NCBI RefSeq assembly: GCF_020171285.1
Contig: NZ_JAIUZI010000009.1
Coordinates: 216,649-280,648 of the forward strand
DNA: 64,000 nt
From: Seohaeicola saemankumensis
GTDB lineage: Bacteria > Pseudomonadota > Alphaproteobacteria > Rhodobacterales > Rhodobacteraceae
Direction: 5' to 3'
The notes under the pieces are model-generated. The model was not told where the DNA came from. It searched no databases and saw only the letters and a list, made by a program, of their open reading frames with translations. A program made the position numbers and the translations under genes. Numbering within the stretch: the first letter of the stretch is position 1; the number at the start of each line of letters is the position of its first letter. Below, one piece after another: positions 34,679 through 42,782 of this stretch.

Positions 34679-36502
34679 CTATTGGGCGCTGACGTTGATG
34701 GCGGCGGCGGGGTCGTCCAGGGCGAGGCTGGTGTTCAGCGTCACATGGTGGAACCGCGCGGCGGCATAGTCGTCGTGGATGGCGAAGCCGACCGTGTAGG
34801 TCTGGCCCGGCGCCAGGGCGATGTCGCCCGCCGCGCCGGTATCCAGCGGCCGGGAAAAGACCACCGTCCACATGCCGCCCGAGAGCTCGGCCGAGGCGGC
34901 GATTTCGCCCTCGTTCTGCACCCGGCGCTCAAGCAGGTAGCCATTGGTGACGCTGCCGTCGGCATAGACCCGCATCAGGTCCATGAAGGTGCCATCGGCC
35001 AGCAGCTGGTCGATCTCTTCCTGGCTCTTGAGCTGGTCCCAGCCGCCCAGCGGCTTGCCGCCGCGACCCTTCAGTTCGATGTCGGTGCGGCTTTCGCTGA
35101 GGTACTTGGTGATCGTGCCCTCGGCCTGCAGCCGGCCCGCGACATCGGCGTTGGCGGCGATGGCATCGGCACCCGGATCGAACGGCATATAGGTGTTGTC
35201 CGCGTGACAGGTTGCCCAGCAGCCGACCTGGTCGCCCATTTCGATGTCGGTGCCGGTGATCATCATCGCCACCTTGACCTGGTTGTCGGGGTCCATCTTG
35301 CCGCCATCGACGAAGGGCACCGGGTTGTGACCGGTATCCGGCCATTGCATGCGGACGTAGAGATTGCCGTCCTTGTGCGCGGCCTGGACGGTGGCGCCGA
35401 TGATGCCGGGCTTGCCCGGGATCGGGGTCGGTTCGACCTCGTCCTTCTTGCCGCCGCCGCCCGCTGCGATCTTGGTGCCGATGGCCTCAAGCTCTGCCGC
35501 GTGGCAGGTGGTGCAGGCGTCGCCGCCCTTGGTCAGCGGACGCGCGCCGCCGTGGGTCTTGCCGTTCTGCACCCATTCAAAGGACGCCTGACCGGGGTAG
35601 AAGAGGGTCAGGTTCGCCGGGGCCACGGCGGCCCAGTCGATGTCGGCGCCGACGGTGCCCCCGGCAGGGGCGGCGGCGGCGTCACCGGCCGGCGCATCGG
35701 CTGCGGCGGCTTCGGCCTTGGCGCGTTCCTCGGCCACGGCGGCTTCGACCGCGGCTGCGATCTGGGCCTGGGTCCGTTCGCGCGCGGCGGCGTCGGCGGC
35801 CTGCTTGGCCTCGGCTTCGGCGGCTTCCTTGGCGGTGATGCGTTCAAGGCTTTCGAGATAGGCCGCCGGGATCGGGCGGGCGAACTTGGGATTGGGCGCT
35901 TCGAGTTCTTCGAGGTAGGCCTCGTCGGCACGGTCGCGCAGGTCCGAGTGGGCGATGCCCTTGTGGCAGTCGATGCAGGTCTGGCCCGCTTCCATCGCGT
36001 TCAGGTGCTGCTGACGGGCGCGGGGTTTCTGGAACTCGGGCATCATCGAATCAAAGTGGTGGCAGTTCCGGCATTCGCGCGAGTCGGTCTTTTTCATCCG
36101 CTCCCATTCGTTCATGGCCAGATGCAGCCGCTTAGCTTCGAATTTCTCTTCGGTGTTGATCGAACCGACCAACTTGCCCCAGAGCTCTTTGGACGCCTTG
36201 ACCTTGCGGATCATCTTGTGCGTCCAGTCCTTGGGCACGTGGCAGTCGGAGCAGACGGCGCCGACGCCCGAGCGGTTCACGTCGTGGATGGTGCCCTTGT
36301 ATTCCTGATAGACGAAATCCTCCATCTCGTGGCAGGAGATGCAGAAATCCTTGGTGTTGGTGGCTTCCATGGCGGTGTTGAACCCGCCCCAGAAAATGAT
36401 GCCGGCGATAAAGGCCGCCGCGATGCCCACGATCGGCATCCCCCACAGGAGGTAGCGCCGCCCCTTGGGCTTTTGTTGATCTGTTTTATCAGATTGGGTC
36501 AT
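34679..36502 (-). CDS. NapC/NirT-type tetrahaem cytochrome fused to a haem-binding C-terminal domain
   Basis: 607 residues. One N-terminal membrane anchor (17-39) and four CxxCH haem sites (Cys54, Cys84, Cys144, Cys176) form a NapC/NirT quinol-dehydrogenase module. An Ala/Glu-rich linker follows (220-285, probably helical), then a fifth CxxCH (Cys330) and a CWATCH sequence at 428-433 that is CxxxCH. The C-terminal ~250 residues resemble the ethylbenzene-dehydrogenase/cytochrome c-552-like haem-binding domain. ATG at 36502 has GGAG seven bases upstream. Next to nirS, it probably moves electrons from quinol to periplasmic nitrite reduction, independent of bc1; this is inference. The fusion is unusual compared with plain NirT (about 200 residues). 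Confidence 0.82.
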   Translation of the reverse strand: MTQSDKTDQQKPKGRRYLLWGMPIVGIAAAFIAGIIFWGGFNTAMEATNTKDFCISCHEMEDFVYQEYKGTIHDVNRSGVGAVCSDCHVPKDWTHKMIRKVKASKELWGKLVGSINTEEKFEAKRLHLAMNEWERMKKTDSRECRNCHHFDSMMPEFQKPRARQQHLNAMEAGQTCIDCHKGIAHSDLRDRADEAYLEELEAPNPKFARPIPAAYLESLERITAKEAAEAEAKQAADAAARERTQAQIAAAVEAAVAEERAKAEAAAADAPAGDAAAAPAGGTVGADIDWAAVAPANLTLFYPGQASFEWVQNGKTHGGARPLTKGGDACTTCHAAELEAIGTKIAAGGGGKKDEVEPTPIPGKPGIIGATVQAAHKDGNLYVRMQWPDTGHNPVPFVDGGKMDPDNQVKVAMMITGTDIEMGDQVGCWATCHADNTYMPFDPGADAIAANADVAGRLQAEGTITKYLSESRTDIELKGRGGKPLGGWDQLKSQEEIDQLLADGTFMDLMRVYADGSVTNGYLLERRVQNEGEIAASAELSGGMWTVVFSRPLDTGAAGDIALAPGQTYTVGFAIHDDYAAARFHHVTLNTSLALDDPAAAINVSAQ

Positions 36503-36637
36503 GTCCTGACTCCGGTTTGACATTTTTCCGGCCGGCCCTGTCGCGGGTGCCCGCCCGTGCAACCGGGCAGAAAGCGCGGGGGGTACGGCCACCCTGGGCG
36601 ACCCCGGCAATTCAAGTGTTCTGTTGCGGGAACGAAA

Positions 36638-36664
36638 GAAGGGCGGGCGCTGTGCCCGCCCTTC
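36638..36664 (-). terminator. terminator after nirS
   Basis: A perfect 11-base stem (GAAGGGCGGGC / GCCCGCCCTTC) with a five-base loop, followed on the minus strand by TTTCGTTCCC. It lies 20 bases after the nirS stop and would make nirS mainly monocistronic, with reduced read-through into the multihaem cytochrome gene. Confidence 0.7.
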
Positions 36665-36684
36665 CGGTGGAGTGTCAGATCACG

Positions 36685-38361
36685 TCAGGTGACGTGGTTC
36701 GACCGATTGTAGACGTTGAACTTGCCGGTCGGGGCATAGAGACCCTCGATGCGGCCGATCTCTTCCAGCGTTTCCGCGTCGAAGATCACGATCTGGCCGT
36801 TGGGCTCTTTGGAGTCCGACAGGTTCCACTTGGAGACCCAGACCTCGGTGCCGTCCGCGTTGAACTCGAAGTGAACGGCGGCAGAGCCTTCGTCCTCGGT
36901 GATCTGGATCGTTTTCACGATTTCGCCGGTCTCTTTCGAGATGACCTGCACCGACTGCTGAATTTCAGGCTCGGGGTGCTTGGTCTGGTCGGCCCAGATG
37001 TACTTGGATTTCGGGTGGGTCCGCACAAACAGGCCCGGTCCGTCGGTTTCCACTTCGTAGCAGATCTTCCATGCATCGTCAGGCCGGTTGGCCGGATCGT
37101 TGCCCCAGACGGTCACGGTGCCCACACCAAGGTGCGTGGTACCGGCCACCGGGCCACAGTTCGGGTCGTCCCAGTTGGCGCCCGGGCCGGGGTGCGGCAG
37201 GGCGGCGGTGTCGATCATCGCTTCCAGCTTGTGGGTCTCGGTATCGACGACAACCATCTTGTTCGACGCGTTCGCGGCGATCTGGAAGTAGCGGCCTGTC
37301 GGGTCGAAGAACCCGTCGTGCAGGAACTTGGCCGAGTTGATCTTGTCGATCCGCAGGTTGTCGAGGTCGGTGTAGTCGACCTGCCATAGCTGGCCCAGCT
37401 CCTTGACCGCGACGATCCAGGTGGGCTCGTTCGGGGTGGTGTAGATGGCGGCCACGCGGGCTTCTTCCACGTAATCCCCGTCCACGTTCACACCGCGGGT
37501 CGAGACGACCTTGACCGGTTCCATGGTCTGGGCGTCGACGATCGCGAAGTGCGGCGGCCAGTAGCCCCCACCGATCACGTATTTACCGTCGCCGGAGACG
37601 GCCACGTCGCGGGCGTCGTAGGCGATCTTGACTTCGGAAACCAGCATCTTGTCCGGCGTCTGCCAGAGGTCGATCTTGGTCATCTTGCCGTCGCGGCCCA
37701 TGGTGTACCAGAACCGTCCGGGATGCTCGGGCTCGGTGATGTTGTGGTGCTCGGAGGCTTTCAGCACGTGCACGGCGTAACCGGTGGGGATGTGCACCAG
37801 CACTTCCTTGGTGTCGCCGTCGATCACGGCCACCTTGCCCACGTCACGCTCGATGACGACAAAGAAGTTCTCCCAGTTGCGGCCGTGCAGCGGCTCGGTC
37901 GGGTAGTCGGCTTCTTCGACGTAGACCTTGCGCGAGGCCTGCATCTGCGCCAGCGACATCTCGGGCGGCTTGGGCGGATCCATCATGATGTAGGTCGCCA
38001 TGTCGCGGATCTCGTCCTCGGTCATGATGTCCGAGAAGTTGTTCATCCCGCCCTCGGTTCCCCAGGCGATGATCTTTTCCAGGCGCTCCTGGCCCAGCTT
38101 GAGCGTGCCGCCTTCGGTGACGGTGCCGTCGGCTGCGGTCTTCTTCCAGTGCGGCTCCAGGTTTTTACCTGTCGCACCCTTACGAAGAACGCCATGACAG
38201 CCTGCACATTGTTCAAAGTACAGTTGCTTGGAACGCTCGAAAGCTTCTTCGCTCAGGGTCGGGCCTTCGGCGAAGGCCGGCGCGGCGGCGCTGCCTAGCA
38301 GCATGGCCAAGCCGATCCCGAAGGCGCGGCCTGATTTCTTGGTGGTCGGTCCAAGTGACAT
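36685..38361 (-). CDS. nirS: cytochrome cd1 nitrite reductase
   Basis: 558 residues: a signal peptide ending at AFA-EGP, a cytochrome c domain with CAGCH (Cys52, Cys55, His56) and the eight-bladed haem d1 propeller. Key d1-domain histidines are seen in TGYAVHV, KFLHDGFF and ALPHPGPG. It reduces nitrite to NO in the periplasm. ATG at 38361 follows GGAG by nine bases and was preferred to an ATG five codons earlier. A perfect TTGAC-N4-GTCAA box lies 65 bases upstream, and a strong terminator lies downstream. Confidence 0.96.
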   Translation of the reverse strand: MSLGPTTKKSGRAFGIGLAMLLGSAAAPAFAEGPTLSEEAFERSKQLYFEQCAGCHGVLRKGATGKNLEPHWKKTAADGTVTEGGTLKLGQERLEKIIAWGTEGGMNNFSDIMTEDEIRDMATYIMMDPPKPPEMSLAQMQASRKVYVEEADYPTEPLHGRNWENFFVVIERDVGKVAVIDGDTKEVLVHIPTGYAVHVLKASEHHNITEPEHPGRFWYTMGRDGKMTKIDLWQTPDKMLVSEVKIAYDARDVAVSGDGKYVIGGGYWPPHFAIVDAQTMEPVKVVSTRGVNVDGDYVEEARVAAIYTTPNEPTWIVAVKELGQLWQVDYTDLDNLRIDKINSAKFLHDGFFDPTGRYFQIAANASNKMVVVDTETHKLEAMIDTAALPHPGPGANWDDPNCGPVAGTTHLGVGTVTVWGNDPANRPDDAWKICYEVETDGPGLFVRTHPKSKYIWADQTKHPEPEIQQSVQVISKETGEIVKTIQITEDEGSAAVHFEFNADGTEVWVSKWNLSDSKEPNGQIVIFDAETLEEIGRIEGLYAPTGKFNVYNRSNHVT

Positions 38362-38426
38362 GATCACTTTCTCCATATGCGTCGGTGAGGCAGGGCGAAA
38401 ATTGCGCGTCCCCGACCCCTGCTGCC

Positions 38427-38440
38427 TTGACGAAAGTCAA
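38427..38440 (-). promoter_or_regulatory. Dnr/NnrR-type box of nirS
   Basis: TTGACGAAAGTCAA, a perfect palindrome of the FNR/Dnr family, 65 bases before the nirS start codon. This spacing recurs at norC (63), hemA (61) and the nos operon (61), consistent with a class II activator position near -41. Confidence 0.8.
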
Positions 38441-38473
38441 CGGAGCGCCGGATTTCCGGAACGGGGCGTCATT

Positions 38474-38508
38474 GCGTCTCAGGCGGGGCGTCTCAGGCGG
38501 GGCGTCTC
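38474..38508. repeat. short tandem repeat between nirS and nnrS
   Basis: The 14-base unit GCGTCTCAGGCGGG occurs twice in tandem (38474-38487, 38488-38501) with a third partial copy (GCGTCTC). It lies between the nirS and nnrS boxes in the divergent spacer. Confidence 0.6.
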
Positions 38509-38534
38509 GCGGGGCGCGGCTAATCTTGCGGGAT

Positions 38535-38548
38535 TTGATTTTGGTTAA
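38535..38548 (+). promoter_or_regulatory. Dnr/FNR-type box upstream of nnrS
   Basis: TTGATTTTGGTTAA, with TTGAT and GTTAA half sites, 112 bases before the nnrS ATG. It is a weaker palindrome than the nirS box. Confidence 0.5.
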
Positions 38549-38660
38549 GTGCGCGGGGGGCGGGCCTGCCTAAGGATAAGTCCGACATGTTGGGCAGATG
38601 AGATCCCGCCGGCGCCGGCAGACCGGCCGCGCGGGACGCCCGTATTCTGGGAGTGGTTGA

Positions 38661-39848
38661 ATGCTGGATGCGATCAGGCGGGTATGTTCCGAGGGATTCC
38701 GGGTGTTTTTCCTGTCGGCGGCGCTCTTCGGGCTGTTTGCCGGGGTGGTCTGGGGTCTGTTGCTGGCGCGGCCCGGCATCGGCGGCGGCAGCTTTGCGAT
38801 GGCGCCCTACCTGTGGCATTCGCACGAGATGATCTTTGGCTATGCCGGAGCGGCGATCGGCGGGTTTTTCCTGACCGCGGTGCCGAACTGGACCGGGATG
38901 CCCGGCGCGCGGACCGTGTTCATCACCGGGGCGGCGCTGGTCTGGCTCGGTGGCCGGGTGGCGATGTGGTATTCGGGCCTGCTGCCGGCCGGGCTGGTGG
39001 CGGCGGTCGATCTGGCCTTTGTGCCGATTCTGGCCAGCAAGATCGCCAGCCAGCTGATCAAGCGGCCCAAGCCGCAGAACCTGATGTTCCTGCTGTTCCT
39101 GCTGGCGGTCTGGGTGTCGAACCTGATGACGCATCTGGAGTGGACCGGGCTGACCGGCGACACCGCATTTGCCGGGCTGCGCGGCGGGCTCCTGGCGGTC
39201 TGCGCGATGATCGTGGTGCTGGGCGGGCGAATCACGCCGGCCTTTACCCGCAACGCGATGAAGCGCGCGGGCGTGCCCGAGAACCGCTGGCCGGTGTCGG
39301 TCCAGCCGGTGGAGCGGGCGGCGGTGATCGGGGCGCTGGTGCTGCCGTGGCTGGCGATCGTGCCGCCGGTGCCGGGGCGGCTGGCGGGGGCGGTGGCGCT
39401 GGGGCTGGGCGTTGTACAGGCGGTGCGGCTGGCGCGCTGGCGCGGGCTGTGGACGCTGAACCAGCCGATTCTGTGGTCGCTGCACCTTGGGCTGTCGCTG
39501 CTGGCGCTGGGTCTGGTGCTGTGGGGGGCGGCGCAATGGGGCATCGGCGGCGAGGTGGCGGCGGTTCACATGCTGGGAATCGGATGCGTGGGCACCATGA
39601 CGCTGGCGGTGATGAGCCGCGCCGCGCTGGGCCATTCGGGCAGGGCGCTGGTGGCGCCGCGCCCGGTGGCGGTGGCCTACGGGCTGATGGTGCTGGCGGC
39701 GCTGGCGCGCTGGGCCGGCGCGGCGGCGGACGGGCTGTACCTGCCGCTGATGGAACTGGCGGCGGGCCTGTGGTCGCTGGCCTTCGTGCTGTTTGTCCTC
39801 GCGCTTTGGCCGGCGCTGACCGGGCCCAAGGTCACCACCCGCGGCTGA
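38661..39848 (+). CDS. nnrS: NnrS family haem/copper membrane protein
   Basis: 395 residues with about twelve predicted membrane helices. It matches NnrS (LWHSHEMIFGYAGAAIGGFFLTAVPNW and GGRITPAFTRNA blocks, and a late HMLGIGCVGTMTLAVMSRAALGH). NnrS proteins occur in NO-regulated clusters and protect against nitrosative stress; their biochemistry is not settled. The gene diverges from nirS and precedes norC on the plus strand. A Dnr-type box lies upstream. Confidence 0.93.
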   Translation: MLDAIRRVCSEGFRVFFLSAALFGLFAGVVWGLLLARPGIGGGSFAMAPYLWHSHEMIFGYAGAAIGGFFLTAVPNWTGMPGARTVFITGAALVWLGGRVAMWYSGLLPAGLVAAVDLAFVPILASKIASQLIKRPKPQNLMFLLFLLAVWVSNLMTHLEWTGLTGDTAFAGLRGGLLAVCAMIVVLGGRITPAFTRNAMKRAGVPENRWPVSVQPVERAAVIGALVLPWLAIVPPVPGRLAGAVALGLGVVQAVRLARWRGLWTLNQPILWSLHLGLSLLALGLVLWGAAQWGIGGEVAAVHMLGIGCVGTMTLAVMSRAALGHSGRALVAPRPVAVAYGLMVLAALARWAGAAADGLYLPLMELAAGLWSLAFVLFVLALWPALTGPKVTTRG

Positions 39849-39910
39849 CGCCGGTGCCACAGCCGCCGCGCAAGGCGCGCGCGCCTGCGCCCGGGACTGG
39901 CGGCCCTCTT

Positions 39911-39967
39911 CATCTCTTTACAAATACTCCGGGGGTGAGGCCGCAGGCCGAGGGGGCAGCGCCCCCT
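39911..39967 (-). repeat. intergenic repeat family, copy 5
   Basis: The core at 39911-39930 is CATCTCTTT, two bases, AAATACTCC. It is followed by GGCC-GCA-GGCC and a perfect hairpin AGGGGGC-AGC-GCCCCCT at 39951-39967. It lies in the 280-base spacer between nnrS and norC and may end nnrS transcription. Confidence 0.72.
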
Positions 39968-40051
39968 GCCGCCGGCGCCTCCCCGGCGGGCCGGACGGCC
40001 CCCGCGCGCCCCGATCCGCCAGCACCTTGTCGGCAGCATTCCGCCCAACCC

Positions 40052-40065
40052 TTGACTTTGGTTAA
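40052..40065 (+). promoter_or_regulatory. Dnr/NnrR-type box of norC
   Basis: TTGACTTTGGTTAA, 63 bases before the norC ATG. Nine of the ten half-site bases match TTGAC-N4-GTCAA. Confidence 0.72.
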
Positions 40066-40128
40066 GGCGACCCCATGGCCCGGCCCGCATAACCGCCAGA
40101 CCACCAACGCGGCGCAAAGGAGAGCGCA

Positions 40129-40581
40129 ATGCGCGAAGTCATGACCAAAAGCATGGCCCGAAACATATTCTATGGCGGGTCTTTGTTCTTTATCGTTATC
40201 TTCCTGGCTCTGTCGGTCCATTCGGCCCGGTATGTCGTCACCACGTCCACGAATGCGGAAACGCTGACCGAAAGCGTGGCTGCCGGCAAAAAGGTCTGGG
40301 AAGACAAAGCTTGTATCAACTGCCACACCCTGCTGGGTGAGGGCGCTTATTTCGCACCGGAAGTTGCGAATGTAATGGAGCGCTGGGGCGTTCTGGAAGA
40401 TCCCGAAGATGCGTTTGATACGCTCAAGGGATGGATGGAAGCCCAGCCCACCGGCATCGAAGGCCGTCGCCAGATGCCTCAGTTCAACCTGAGCGACGAA
40501 GAAATCCGCAACCTGTCCGAATTCCTGCGCTGGACCAACACGATCGACGCACAGGATTGGCCGCCGAATGATGCGGGCTAA
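40129..40581 (+). CDS. norC: nitric oxide reductase cytochrome c subunit
   Basis: 150 residues: one N-terminal membrane anchor (12-32) and a periplasmic cytochrome c domain with ACINCHTLLGEGAYFAPE (Cys62, Cys65, His66) and Met116 in RRQMPQF. It receives electrons for NO reduction and passes them to NorB. A Dnr-type box lies upstream. First gene of norCBQDEF. Confidence 0.95.
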   Translation: MREVMTKSMARNIFYGGSLFFIVIFLALSVHSARYVVTTSTNAETLTESVAAGKKVWEDKACINCHTLLGEGAYFAPEVANVMERWGVLEDPEDAFDTLKGWMEAQPTGIEGRRQMPQFNLSDEEIRNLSEFLRWTNTIDAQDWPPNDAG

Positions 40582-40595
40582 GGAGGCTTGAGAAA

Positions 40596-41960
40596 ATGAA
40601 ATACCAAACTCAACGCATTGCTCTGGTCTACTTTGCCGTAGCCATGGGGCTGTTTGCGATCCAGGTGCTGGGCGGACTGCTGGCGGGCTGGATCTACGTG
40701 TCGCCGAACACGCTGTCGGAACTGCTTCCGTTCAACATCGTGCGGATGCTGCACACCAACTCGCTGATCGTCTGGCTGCTGCTGGGCTTCTTCGGCGCCG
40801 CCTATTTCCTGATCCCCGAGGAATCGGAGCGGGAAATCCACTCGGAAAAACTGGCCTATCTGCAGCTGGCCATTCTGGTGATCGGTACGCTGGGCGTGGT
40901 CGTCACCTATGTCTTCAACCTGTTTGAAGGCAACTGGCTGCTGGGCAAGGAGGGCCGCGAGTTCATCGAGCAGCCCAAGTGGGTCAAGGCGGGCATCGTC
41001 GTGGCTGCGCTGATCTTCCTTTACAACGTCACCATGACGGTGCTGAAGGGCAAGAAGACCGCGATCACCAACATCCTGCTTCTGGGGCTCTGGGGTCTGG
41101 CGCTGCTGTTCCTGTTCAGCTTCTACAACCCGCACAACCTGGCACTGGACAAAATGTTCTGGTGGTACATCGTGCACCTCTGGGTCGAAGGCGTCTGGGA
41201 ACTGATCATGGCGTCGATCCTGGCCTACCTGATGCTGAAGCTGACCGGTGTTGACCGCGAGGTCGTCGAGAAATGGCTTTATGTCATCGTCGCCGCCGCG
41301 CTGTTCTCGGGCATCCTGGGCACCGGCCACCACTACTACTGGATCGGTACGCCGGGCTACTGGCAGTGGATCGGCTCGATCTTCTCCAGCCTCGAGGTGA
41401 TCCCCTTCTTCGCGATGATGGCCTTTGCCTTTGTCATGGTCTGGAAGGGCCGCCGGGACCATCCCAACAAGGCCGCGCTCTTGTGGTCGCTGGGCTGTGC
41501 CACGCTGGCGTTCTTTGGCGCGGGCATCTGGGGTTTCCTGCATACGCTGCACGGGGTGAACTACTATACCCACGGCACGCAGATCACCGCCGCCCACGGT
41601 CACCTGGCGTTCTTCGGGGCCTATGTCTCGCTGAACCTGGCGATCTTCAGCTATGCGATGCCGATCCTGCGCAATCGCGATCCCTATAACCAGGTGCTGA
41701 ACATGGCCTCCTTCTGGATGATGTCGGGCGGTATGGTCTTCATGACCTTCGTGCTGACCTTCGCCGGGACGATCCAGACCCACCTGCAGCGCGTAATGGG
41801 CGAATACTTCATGGACGTGCAGGACCAGGTCGCGATCTTCTACTGGATGCGCTTTGGCTCCGGTGTGGTGGTTGTGCTTGGCGCGATCCTGTTCATCTAC
41901 GCCATGTGGGTGCCGCGCAAGGAGATCATCTCCAGCGACGCAACGCAGCCTGCGGAGTAA
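40596..41960 (+). CDS. norB: nitric oxide reductase catalytic subunit (cNor)
   Basis: 454 residues with twelve predicted membrane helices, haem-copper oxidase family. Histidine ligands appear in MLHTNSLIVW, IVHLWVEGVWE, GTGHHYYWIG and the late HGHLAFFG. The length without a quinol-oxidising extension shows cNor rather than qNor. It reduces two NO to N2O at the haem b3/FeB site. Its stop is TAATG, touching the norQ start region. Confidence 0.96.
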   Translation: MKYQTQRIALVYFAVAMGLFAIQVLGGLLAGWIYVSPNTLSELLPFNIVRMLHTNSLIVWLLLGFFGAAYFLIPEESEREIHSEKLAYLQLAILVIGTLGVVVTYVFNLFEGNWLLGKEGREFIEQPKWVKAGIVVAALIFLYNVTMTVLKGKKTAITNILLLGLWGLALLFLFSFYNPHNLALDKMFWWYIVHLWVEGVWELIMASILAYLMLKLTGVDREVVEKWLYVIVAAALFSGILGTGHHYYWIGTPGYWQWIGSIFSSLEVIPFFAMMAFAFVMVWKGRRDHPNKAALLWSLGCATLAFFGAGIWGFLHTLHGVNYYTHGTQITAAHGHLAFFGAYVSLNLAIFSYAMPILRNRDPYNQVLNMASFWMMSGGMVFMTFVLTFAGTIQTHLQRVMGEYFMDVQDQVAIFYWMRFGSGVVVVLGAILFIYAMWVPRKEIISSDATQPAE

Positions 41961-41965
41961 TGGAA

Positions 41966-42772
41966 ATGGACGGCTCACATATCACGGAGGGGGCGGCGAA
42001 CGCCCCCTTCTACCTGGCCCAGGGCGACGAGCGCGAAATCTTTGCCGCCGCCCATGACAATGGCCTGCCGGTCCTGCTGAAGGGGCCGACCGGCTGCGGC
42101 AAGACCCGCTTTGTCGCGCATATGGCCGAGAAACTTGGCCGCAAGCTTTATACCGTGGCCTGTCACGACGATCTGGCCGCCGCCGACCTGATCGGCCGCT
42201 ACCTGCTCAAGGGGGGCGAGACGGTCTGGGTCGACGGGCCGCTGACCCGGGCGGTGCGCGAGGGCGCGATCTGTTACCTCGACGAGGTGGTCGAGGCGCG
42301 CAAGGACGTCACCGTGGTGCTGCACCCGCTGACCGACGACCGGCGCATCCTTCCGATCGACCGCACCGGCGAAGAACTCGAAGCCGCCCCCGGCTTCATG
42401 CTGGTGGCCAGCTATAACCCCGGCTACCAGAACATCCTGAAAACCCTGAAACCTTCGACCCGGCAACGGTTCATCTCGGTGGAATTCGATTTCCCCGCGC
42501 CCGAGCTCGAGGTCAAGGTGGTCGCCCAGGAAAGCGGGCTGGCCGAGGACCGCTGCAAGCCGCTGGTGCGTCTGGCGAACAAGCTGCGCGGGCTCAAGGG
42601 TCAGGATCTGGAAGAAGGCGTTTCAACGCGCCTTGTCGTCTATGCCGCGACGCTGATCGCGCAGGGCATGAACACCGACCGCGCCATCCGCGCGGCGATG
42701 ATCGAACCGCTGACGGATGACGAGGACATCAAACGCGGGCTCCTCGATCTGGTCACCGCTGTCTTTGGGTGA
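41966..42772 (+). CDS. norQ: AAA+ (MoxR-type) ATPase NorQ
   Basis: 268 residues with Walker A KGPTGCGKT (39-47), Walker B AICYLDEVVEA, and the ASYNPGYQ sensor region typical of NorQ/CbbQ proteins. NorQ works with NorD to insert the FeB iron into NorB. ATG at 41966 has GGAG eight bases upstream; the ATG six bases earlier overlaps the norB stop and is possible. Confidence 0.93.
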   Translation: MDGSHITEGAANAPFYLAQGDEREIFAAAHDNGLPVLLKGPTGCGKTRFVAHMAEKLGRKLYTVACHDDLAAADLIGRYLLKGGETVWVDGPLTRAVREGAICYLDEVVEARKDVTVVLHPLTDDRRILPIDRTGEELEAAPGFMLVASYNPGYQNILKTLKPSTRQRFISVEFDFPAPELEVKVVAQESGLAEDRCKPLVRLANKLRGLKGQDLEEGVSTRLVVYAATLIAQGMNTDRAIRAAMIEPLTDDEDIKRGLLDLVTAVFG

Positions 42773-42782
42773 GGCCAGGGTA

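Noticed and set aside
36516..36535. TTGAC-containing site upstream of the multihaem cytochrome gene as a Dnr box
   Set aside because: Only one half site (TTGAC) is present; the other half has no match.
34092..38361. Copper nitrite reductase for the cupredoxin-containing locus
   Set aside because: The nitrite reductase is clearly the cytochrome cd1 type; the copper protein is a 138-residue single-domain carrier.
19154..39967. CRISPR array from the scattered repeat cores
   Set aside because: The five copies are kilobases apart and in both orientations; there is no spacer array and no cas gene.
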